Part shown: in pieces, positions 58,085 through 64,000 of the stretch
Layout: each line of letters opens with the position of its first letter
Numbering within the stretch: position 1 is the stretch's first letter
Source of the DNA: Polynucleobacter sp. AP-Latsch-80-C2
Lineage (GTDB): Bacteria; Pseudomonadota; Gammaproteobacteria; Burkholderiales; Burkholderiaceae
Assembly: GCF_018882185.1 (NCBI RefSeq)
Contig: NZ_JACVOY010000002.1
Span: forward strand, 1-64,000
DNA: 64,000 nt
Direction: 5' to 3'
Translations under genes and position numbers: made by a program
Notes under the pieces: model-generated
Databases searched by the model: none
What the model was told of the DNA's origin: nothing
The model's input: the letters and a program-made list of their open reading frames with translations, nothing else

Positions 58085-58915
58085 TTAGCGCTTTTGACGG
58101 CGTTGAACGATCATCGATGTTGTACGCTTGTTACGACGTGTACGATAACCTTTGGTTGGAGTGCCCCATGGAGATACAGGTACACGGCCTTCGCCAGTTT
58201 TACCTTCACCACCACCGTGTGGGTGATCTACTGGGTTCATTGCCACACCGCGAACGGTTGGGCGAATACCACGCCAGCGATTTGCACCTGCTTTACCGAT
58301 AACTCTCAGGCTATGCTCTTCGTTACCAACTTCACCAATGGTGGCGCGGCACACAATCAGAACACGGCGAACTTCACCGGAACGCAAACGAACCTGAGCG
58401 TATACACCTTCACGCGCTAACAATACTGCTGAACCACCAGCAGAACGGGCTACTTGAGCACCCTTACCCGGCATGATTTCTACGCAGTGAATTGTGCTAC
58501 CAACTGGAATATTGCGAATTGGCAAATTGTTTCCAGATTTAATTGGCGCTTCTGAACCGCTCATTAAAGATTGGCCAACAGTCATACCTTTAGCAGCAGG
58601 AATATAACGACGCTCACCATCAGCAAACACGATCAACGCAATGTTTGCGCTGCGGTTTGGATCGTATTCCAAGCGTTCAACTTTTGCTGGAATACCATCT
58701 TTGTCGTTGCGTTTGAAGTCAACAACACGATAGTGATGCTTATGACCACCACCTTTATGACGGGTAGTGATGTGACCGTTATTATTACGGCCCGCTTTTT
58801 GGAACTGTGGCTCTAGCAATGGTGCAAAAGGTTTACCTTTATGGAGGTCAGGATTGACCACCTTTACCATTGAACGACGACCTGGTGAGGTCGGTTTTGT
58901 CTTCATCAAAGGCAT
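58085..58915 (-). CDS. rplB: 50S ribosomal protein L2
   Basis: Core peptidyl-transferase-region protein, 276 residues. Contains [19 protein letters not shown] and the catalytic-region loop [19 protein letters not shown] with the conserved histidine. An ATG three codons in is a possible alternative start. It lies 2 bases after rplW. Confidence 0.98.
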   Translation of the reverse strand: MPLMKTKPTSPGRRSMVKVVNPDLHKGKPFAPLLEPQFQKAGRNNNGHITTRHKGGGHKHHYRVVDFKRNDKDGIPAKVERLEYDPNRSANIALIVFADGERRYIPAAKGMTVGQSLMSGSEAPIKSGNNLPIRNIPVGSTIHCVEIMPGKGAQVARSAGGSAVLLAREGVYAQVRLRSGEVRRVLIVCRATIGEVGNEEHSLRVIGKAGANRWRGIRPTVRGVAMNPVDHPHGGGEGKTGEGRVPVSPWGTPTKGYRTRRNKRTTSMIVQRRQKR

Positions 58916-58917
58916 GA

Positions 58918-59232
58918 TTAATTCGCCTCCGCTTCAAAGTTAATTTCTTGACCTGGCTTCAAATTCACGTAGGCCTTCTTAGTGTGGTCACGACGACCTT
59001 CAAAACGGCCATAGCGCTTAGGCTTACCCTTTTGATTTACGATTTGAACTGAGTCAACTTGCACTTTGAAGAGCAATTCAACTGCCTGTTTTACATCGCT
59101 CTTGTTTGCGTCGCGAGCTACTTGGAAAACTACTTGTTCGTTCTTCTCTGCAACCATAGTGGCTTTTTCAGAGATAACCGGTCCAAGCAGAACCCTCATC
59201 AGGTTGTGATCGTTTTTACGGACTTGGCTCAT
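58918..59232 (-). CDS. rplW: 50S ribosomal protein L23
   Basis: Exit-tunnel protein that docks trigger factor and SRP, 104 residues. The conserved [42 protein letters not shown] region is present. The start overlaps the rplD stop by 4 bases. Confidence 0.97.
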   Translation of the reverse strand: MSQVRKNDHNLMRVLLGPVISEKATMVAEKNEQVVFQVARDANKSDVKQAVELLFKVQVDSVQIVNQKGKPKRYGRFEGRRDHTKKAYVNLKPGQEINFEAEAN

Positions 59233-59849
59233 TTCAGCAACTCCTCAATTTTTGCGATCGCAGCTTTGCTTACTAATACTTTTTTGTATTGAACCAAAGC
59301 TAATGGATCAGCATGCTGTGGCTCACATACAGCAACCTTATGCAGATTGCGTGATGCCAAGTACAAATTCTCGCTAACCTGATCAACAATAATCAAGACT
59401 GAATCCAAGCCCATTGCTTTAACTTTGTCAGCCAAAACTTTAGTCTTTGGAGCGTCAAGAGAAAATTGATCAACTACATTCAAACGACCTTCGCGAGCTA
59501 ACTGAGACAAAATAGATCTCATACCAGCGCGGTACATTTTCTTGTTTACTTTTTGGCTGAAATTCTCTTCTGGAGAATTCGGGAATATACGACCACCCCC
59601 ACGCCACAGCGGGGAAGAGCTCATACCAGCACGTGCACGACCAGTACCCTTTTGACGCCAAGGTTTTTTGGTTGTGTGCTTAACTTGCTCACGGTCTTTT
59701 TGCGCACGGTTACCACTACGTGCATTTGCTTGATAAGCCACTACAACTTGGTGTACCAATGCTTCGTTATATTCACGTTCGAATACTTCTGGTGAAGCTT
59801 GTACGCCTGCACCTAAAGTACCGTTGTCTTGGAGAAGCTTAAGTTCCAT
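59229..59849 (-). CDS. rplD: 50S ribosomal protein L4
   Basis: Large-subunit protein of 206 residues; in E. coli it also represses the S10 operon by binding its leader. [37 protein letters not shown]-like tunnel loop and [22 protein letters not shown] are present. It lies 11 bases after rplC. Confidence 0.98.
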   Translation of the reverse strand: MELKLLQDNGTLGAGVQASPEVFEREYNEALVHQVVVAYQANARSGNRAQKDREQVKHTTKKPWRQKGTGRARAGMSSSPLWRGGGRIFPNSPEENFSQKVNKKMYRAGMRSILSQLAREGRLNVVDQFSLDAPKTKVLADKVKAMGLDSVLIIVDQVSENLYLASRNLHKVAVCEPQHADPLALVQYKKVLVSKAAIAKIEELLK

Positions 59850-59860
59850 ATTCGCTCTCC

Positions 59861-60517
59861 TTATTTCTTCTTCAACGGTGTCTTCACCGCTGGAGTAACA
59901 ATAACTTTACCGCCTGGGGCGCCTGGAATAGCGCCTTTAACCATGATGAGATTACGTTCTGCATCAATGCGTGCGATGACTAAATTTTGAACTGTTTTGG
60001 TAACGTCACCCAAGTGACCAGTCATGCGCTTACCAGGGAAAACACGACCTGGATCTTGCGCCATACCGATTGAGCCTGGTACGTTATGTGAACGTGAGTT
60101 ACCGTGGGATGCGCGACCAGAAGCGAAGTGATAACGCTTAATGGTTCCGGCGTAGCCCTTACCGATAGATACGCCTTGCACGTCCACTTTTTGACCAGCA
60201 GTAAAAGCAGCTTCAGCAGGAATTACTTGTCCTGGTGTCATTTCTGCGATTTTTGCTGCATCTAATGTGAATTCGTTGAGACCGTTACCAGCCATCACCC
60301 CTGCTTTAGCGAAGTGACCAGCCATTGCTTTGGTAACGCGAGTAGCTCTACGTGTGCCATGTGCCAACTGGATAGCATCATAGCCATCAGTTGCCTGGGT
60401 CTTGATTTGAGCGATTCTGTTGTCGCTCACGTCAATTACGGTTACAGGGATTGAATCCCCTTCGTCCGTAAATAGACGGGTCATGCCGACCTTGCGGCCG
60501 ATTAAGCCTAAGCTCAT
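59861..60517 (-). CDS. rplC: 50S ribosomal protein L3
   Basis: Assembly-initiating large-subunit protein of 218 residues. [20 protein letters not shown] opens it; [36 protein letters not shown] contains the glutamine methylated by PrmB in many bacteria. GGAG has good spacing for the ATG at 60517 and too little for the one at 60523. Confidence 0.96.
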   Translation of the reverse strand: MSLGLIGRKVGMTRLFTDEGDSIPVTVIDVSDNRIAQIKTQATDGYDAIQLAHGTRRATRVTKAMAGHFAKAGVMAGNGLNEFTLDAAKIAEMTPGQVIPAEAAFTAGQKVDVQGVSIGKGYAGTIKRYHFASGRASHGNSRSHNVPGSIGMAQDPGRVFPGKRMTGHLGDVTKTVQNLVIARIDAERNLIMVKGAIPGAPGGKVIVTPAVKTPLKKK

Positions 60518-60678
60518 ATTCATGCTCCACGCCGACTTCGATTGGTCGGCAAAATTAATTTAAGTGATTTACAAGTAAAAGTACTTCTAAATCAATAACT
60601 TATAACGTTTTTAATGCTGATAAAACCTTCAAATTCGCCCAAATAATTGAGTGAAGCCTTAGATTCTATCCCGAAAAG

Positions 60679-60704
60679 CCAGTCTTGACAAGCAAAAAGA
60701 CTGG
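60679..60704 (-). promoter_or_regulatory. Hairpin in the rpsJ-rplC gap
   Basis: A perfect 8-bp stem CCAGTCTT (60679-60686) and AAGACTGG (60697-60704) with a 10-base loop, starting 10 bases after the rpsJ stop on the minus strand and followed by CTTTTCGGG. The T run is short. The gap to rplC is about 197 bases, the largest in the S10 operon, and is AT-rich. It could be an attenuator, processing site or ribosomal-protein (L4) control leader; which one is unknown. Confidence 0.5.
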
Positions 60705-60714
60705 AAACAACAAA

Positions 60715-61026
60715 TTACTGCAACTTAATTTCGACGTCCACACCTGCTGGAAGATCTAATTTCATCAAAGCATCTACAGTTTTCTCTGTAGGATCAACGA
60801 TATCCATCAAACGGAGATGGGTACGGATCTCTAACTGATCACGGGATGTCTTGTTCACGTGTGGTGAACGCAAGATATCAAAACGCTCAATACGGGTTGG
60901 CAAAGGTACTGGACCCTTAACAACTGCACCGGTACGCTTAGCTGTATCAACGATTTCAGCTGCAGACTGGTCAATTAAACGGTAATCAAATGCTTTAAGG
61001 CGAATACGAATTTTTTGGTTTTGCAT
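60715..61026 (-). CDS. rpsJ: 30S ribosomal protein S10
   Basis: Small-subunit head protein of 103 residues, also the NusE antitermination factor. [42 protein letters not shown] and [24 protein letters not shown] in outline are diagnostic. It is separated from tuf and from rplC by gaps with hairpins. Confidence 0.98.
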   Translation of the reverse strand: MQNQKIRIRLKAFDYRLIDQSAAEIVDTAKRTGAVVKGPVPLPTRIERFDILRSPHVNKTSRDQLEIRTHLRLMDIVDPTEKTVDALMKLDLPAGVDVEIKLQ

Positions 61027-61077
61027 ATTAATTCCAAAGAGCGTTGTGGTGCTGCCACGTTATACATCTAAAGAGCT

Positions 61078-61106
61078 CGGTGACATCAGCAGCACTGATG
61101 TCACCG
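61078..61106. other. Strong 12-bp hairpin between tuf and rpsJ
   Basis: CGGTGACATCAG (61078-61089) and CTGATGTCACCG (61095-61106) are a perfect 12-bp inverted repeat around a 5-base loop, about 36 bases after the tuf stop on the minus strand. No T run follows directly (GAGCTCTTTAG), so it is not a classical terminator. It may stabilise the tuf 3' end, slow polymerase or be a processing site. Confidence 0.6.
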
Positions 61107-61141
61107 GTTAGCAAACCGCTAAATAATTTAATACTGACTAC

Positions 61142-62332
61142 TTAAGCCAAAATCTTTGCAACCACGCCGGCGCCAACAGTACGGCCACCTTCACGGATCG
61201 CAAAACGTAAACCTTCTTCCATCGCGATTGGTGCGATGAGTTTTACGGTAATTGTGACGTTATCACCAGGCATCACCATTTCTTTGTCTTTTGGCAACTC
61301 GATTGAACCCGTTACGTCCGTTGTACGGAAGTAAAACTGTGGACGATAGTTGTTAAAGAATGGTGTATGACGACCACCTTCATCTTTACCCAAGATGTAA
61401 ACCTCGGCTGTAAAGTGAGTATGTGGGGTGATTGAACCTGGCTTAGCCAATACTTGGCCACGCTCAACTTCTTCACGTTTTGTACCGCGCAATAAGATAC
61501 CAACGTTATCGCCTGCTTGACCTTGGTCGAGCAATTTGCGGAACATTTCAACACCAGTACAAGTGGTCTTGAGTGTTGGCTTGATACCAATAATTTCAAT
61601 CTCTTCACCAACCTTAACGATACCGCGCTCGATACGACCTGTAACAACAGTACCGCGACCAGAGATAGAGAACACGTCCTCTACTGGCATCAAGAACGCA
61701 CCGTCAATAGCACGCTCTGGAGTTGGGATGTAGGTATCTAAAGCTTCAGCCAATTTCATGATGGCTTCTTTACCCATTGGGCCTTCGTCGCCTTCTAAAG
61801 CTAACTTAGCAGAACCTTGAATGATTGGTGTGTCATCGCCTGGGAAGTCGTATTTAGATAGAAGTTCACGAACTTCCATTTCTACGAGTTCTAACAATTC
61901 AGCGTCATCAACCATGTCGCACTTGTTCAAGAAAACAACGATGTAAGGAACACCAACTTGGCGTGCCAAGAGGATGTGCTCACGAGTTTGTGGCATTGGG
62001 CCGTCAGCAGCAGAGCAAACTAAAATTGCGCCGTCCATCTGAGCAGCACCAGTAATCATGTTCTTAACGTAGTCAGCATGTCCTGGGCAATCGACGTGAG
62101 CGTAGTGACGGTTTGCTGTCTCGTACTCAACGTGCGCTGTATTAATCGTAATACCGCGTGCTTTTTCTTCAGGAGCAGCATCGATCTGATCGTATGCTTT
62201 AGCTTCGCCACCGAATGCTTTTGAAAGCACGGTTGCAATTGCTGCTGTCAAAGTCGTTTTACCGTGGTCAACGTGACCGATGGTGCCTACGTTTACGTGC
62301 GGTTTTGTCCGCTCGAATTTTTCTTTTGCCAT
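61142..62332 (-). CDS. tuf: Translation elongation factor Tu
   Basis: GTPase delivering aminoacyl-tRNA, 396 residues. G1 [11 protein letters not shown]2 [15 protein letters not shown]3 [13 protein letters not shown]4 NKCDMVDD and the terminal [14 protein letters not shown] are present. Bias toward preferred codons fits very high expression. It follows fusA by about 50 bases. A second tuf copy elsewhere is common in this lineage but cannot be seen here. Confidence 0.98.
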   Translation of the reverse strand: MAKEKFERTKPHVNVGTIGHVDHGKTTLTAAIATVLSKAFGGEAKAYDQIDAAPEEKARGITINTAHVEYETANRHYAHVDCPGHADYVKNMITGAAQMDGAILVCSAADGPMPQTREHILLARQVGVPYIVVFLNKCDMVDDAELLELVEMEVRELLSKYDFPGDDTPIIQGSAKLALEGDEGPMGKEAIMKLAEALDTYIPTPERAIDGAFLMPVEDVFSISGRGTVVTGRIERGIVKVGEEIEIIGIKPTLKTTCTGVEMFRKLLDQGQAGDNVGILLRGTKREEVERGQVLAKPGSITPHTHFTAEVYILGKDEGGRHTPFFNNYRPQFYFRTTDVTGSIELPKDKEMVMPGDNVTITVKLIAPIAMEEGLRFAIREGGRTVGAGVVAKILA

Positions 62333-62382
62333 TTTTGTCTGCCTTCTTTAGCTAGTCAATATTCAAAATTAATGTGGATAGA

Positions 62383-64000
62383 TTACTTCGCTTTAGCAGC
62401 CATGACTGCTTCAGCAACGTTCTTAGGTGCTTCGGAATAATGCTTAAATTCCATGGTGTAGGTAGCGCGACCTTGGGTCAACGAGCGCAAGCCAGTTGAG
62501 TAACCAAACATCTCTGCCAATGGCACTTCAGCACGAACGATCTTGCCGCCGCCTGGAATGTCATCCATACCTTGCAAAATACCGCGACGTGATGAGAGGT
62601 CACCCATTACGTTACCCATGAAATCTTCTGGTGTTTCTACTTCAACAGCCATCATTGGTTCTAGCAACACTGGTGCTGCTTTGCGCATACCGTCTTTGAA
62701 TGCCATTGAACCCGCCATCTTAAATGCGTTTTCATTGGAGTCAACGTCATGGTATGAACCGAAAAATAATGTTGCTTTGATATCTACAACTGGATAGCCA
62801 GCCAAAATACCGGAGTTCAATGTTTCGCGAATTCCTTTTTCTACTGCAGGGATGTATTCACGTGGAACTACACCGCCCTTAATAGCATCAATAAATTCAA
62901 AACCTTTTCCTGGCTCTTGTGGCTCAAGCTTCAATACCACGTGACCATATTGACCACGACCACCAGATTGCTTAACGAATTTACCTTCGATTTCTTCGCA
63001 AACCTTGCGAATAGTTTCGCGGTAAGCAACTTGCGGCTTACCAACAGTAGCCTCAACGCCAAATTCACGACGCATACGGTCAACCAAAATTTCCAAATGG
63101 AGCTCGCCCATTCCAGAAATAATTGTCTGGCCAGACTCTTCATCTGTCTTAACGCGGAAAGAAGGGTCTTCTTGTGCCAAGCGGTTCAAAGCAAGGCCCA
63201 TTTTTTCTTGGTCAGGCTTAGTTTTTGGCTCAACAGCCTGTGAAATCACTGGCTCTGGGAATACCATGCGCTCCAAAATCACGATGCTATCTGGATCACA
63301 CAAAGTTTCACCAGTAGTTGCGTCTTTTAGACCAACTGCTGCAGCGATATCGCCTGCGTAAACTTCTTTAATTTCTTCACGTTGGTTTGCGTGCATTTGC
63401 AACAAACGACCAACACGCTCTTTCTTACCCTTGATAGGGTTGTAGATAGTGTCGCCAGATTTCATTACGCCTGAGTAAACACGGAAGAAGATGAGCTGGC
63501 CAACAAATGGGTCAGTCATGATCTTAAATGCCAATGCAGAGAATTTCTCAGCATCATCAGCTTTACGGGTTGTTGGTGTCCCATCTTCCAATTCACAAGG
63601 AACTGGTGGAACATCCAATGGGGATGGCAACAACTCAACCACCGCATCCAACATCGCCTGAACGCCTTTGTTTTTGAAAGCAGTTCCACACATCATTGGA
63701 ATGATTTCGTTAGCAATCGTGCGTTGACGCAATGCTGTTTTGATTTCTTCTTCAGTCAGCTCTTCACCGCCGAGATACTTTTCCATCAACTCTTCTGAAC
63801 TTTCGGCGGCGGCTTCAACCATCTTTTCGCGCCACTCATCTGCAGATGCTTTTAATTCAGCAGGAATTTCTTCGTAGGTAAATTTAGTTCCTTGTGAAGC
63901 CTCATCCCAATAGATAGCCTTCATCTTTACCAAATCCACAACGCCTTTGAAGTTTTCTTCTGCGCCGATAGGAATTTGGATCAAGATAGGGTTTGCCTTC
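62383..64000 (-). CDS. fusA: Translation elongation factor G, C-terminal part
   Basis: GTPase catalysing ribosomal translocation; the gene continues beyond the right edge, so the N-terminal GTPase core is missing here. About 539 residues are visible, starting within [14 protein letters not shown] of domain G'. Domain II ([26 protein letters not shown]), domain III ([22 protein letters not shown]), domain IV ([25 protein letters not shown]) and domain V ([26 protein letters not shown]) are in order. It precedes tuf as in the str operon. Confidence 0.97.
   Translation of the reverse strand, partial: KANPILIQIPIGAEENFKGVVDLVKMKAIYWDEASQGTKFTYEEIPAELKASADEWREKMVEAAAESSEELMEKYLGGEELTEEEIKTALRQRTIANEIIPMMCGTAFKNKGVQAMLDAVVELLPSPLDVPPVPCELEDGTPTTRKADDAEKFSALAFKIMTDPFVGQLIFFRVYSGVMKSGDTIYNPIKGKKERVGRLLQMHANQREEIKEVYAGDIAAAVGLKDATTGETLCDPDSIVILERMVFPEPVISQAVEPKTKPDQEKMGLALNRLAQEDPSFRVKTDEESGQTIISGMGELHLEILVDRMRREFGVEATVGKPQVAYRETIRKVCEEIEGKFVKQSGGRGQYGHVVLKLEPQEPGKGFEFIDAIKGGVVPREYIPAVEKGIRETLNSGILAGYPVVDIKATLFFGSYHDVDSNENAFKMAGSMAFKDGMRKAAPVLLEPMMAVEVETPEDFMGNVMGDLSSRRGILQGMDDIPGGGKIVRAEVPLAEMFGYSTGLRSLTQGRATYTMEFKHYSEAPKNVAEAVMAAKAK

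Noticed and set aside
59059-59795. Plus-strand frames opposite rplW and rplD
   Set aside because: They are shadows of ribosomal protein genes, with no start signals or recognisable domains.
61078-61106. Calling the tuf-rpsJ hairpin a rho-independent terminator
   Set aside because: No T run follows the stem on the minus strand, so it is listed as a structure of unknown role.

Overview
This window looks like a chromosomal core segment of a free-living betaproteobacterium of the Burkholderiaceae, most like Polynucleobacter. That placement is an inference. It rests on gene order (fusA-tuf-S10-spc-alpha; gltBD-mla-murA-his; mrcA-[pil]-aroK-aroB; cyaY-lptM-lysA), on a Burkholderia-type trimeric porin, on moderate GC content and on very tight gene packing. 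No gene-free stretch exceeds 300 bases. I see no tRNA, rRNA, CRISPR array, prophage or complete insertion sequence.

Layout. 1-148: the start of the Rieske gene petA (minus). 286-1886: mscL translationally coupled to a membrane-anchored HtrA-type protease. 1890-5103: a complete glutamate/aspartate-type ABC importer (gltIJKL, minus). 5287-7377: a large TPR/SPINDLY-type O-linked GlcNAc transferase homologue. 7395-8856: a 47-residue lipoprotein and a major porin, separated by a strong terminator. 9065-10546: a Sel1-repeat protein. 10522-12441: tatC, tatB, tatA and a HIT protein. 12445-20017: the histidine genes. Here a VapBC-type toxin-antitoxin module is wedged between hisI and hisE, and hisC is inverted relative to its neighbours. 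20038-27041: murA, ibaG, an ABC-2 exporter and the Mla phospholipid-transport operon with mlaA inside it. 27051-33298: glutamate synthase gltD and gltB. 33494-34198: a RAYT/IS200-like transposase gene. 34211-36544: mrcA (PBP1A).

36650-38484 holds a reduced two-gene replacement of the usual pilMNOPQ cluster: a membrane/coiled-coil protein with a PilP-like C-terminus, and a short secretin. It is followed by aroK and aroB, then cyaY (minus), lptM and lysA, a diheme cytochrome c (minus), engB, hemB, dsbD and cutA (both minus).

46662-64000 is the ribosomal superoperon read on the minus strand: fusA (partial), tuf, S10 operon, spc operon and alpha operon. It ends at a clear terminator. Intergenic hairpins after tuf, after rpsJ, after rpsQ and before rpsD mark likely operon boundaries or ribosomal-protein control sites.

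Most genes are housekeeping. The parts worth a second look are the minimal secretin pair, the toxin-antitoxin module embedded in the his operon, the inverted hisC, the RAYT gene with a nearby inverted repeat, the TPR glycosyltransferase with nearly identical repeats, and the hairpins in the ribosomal gaps.
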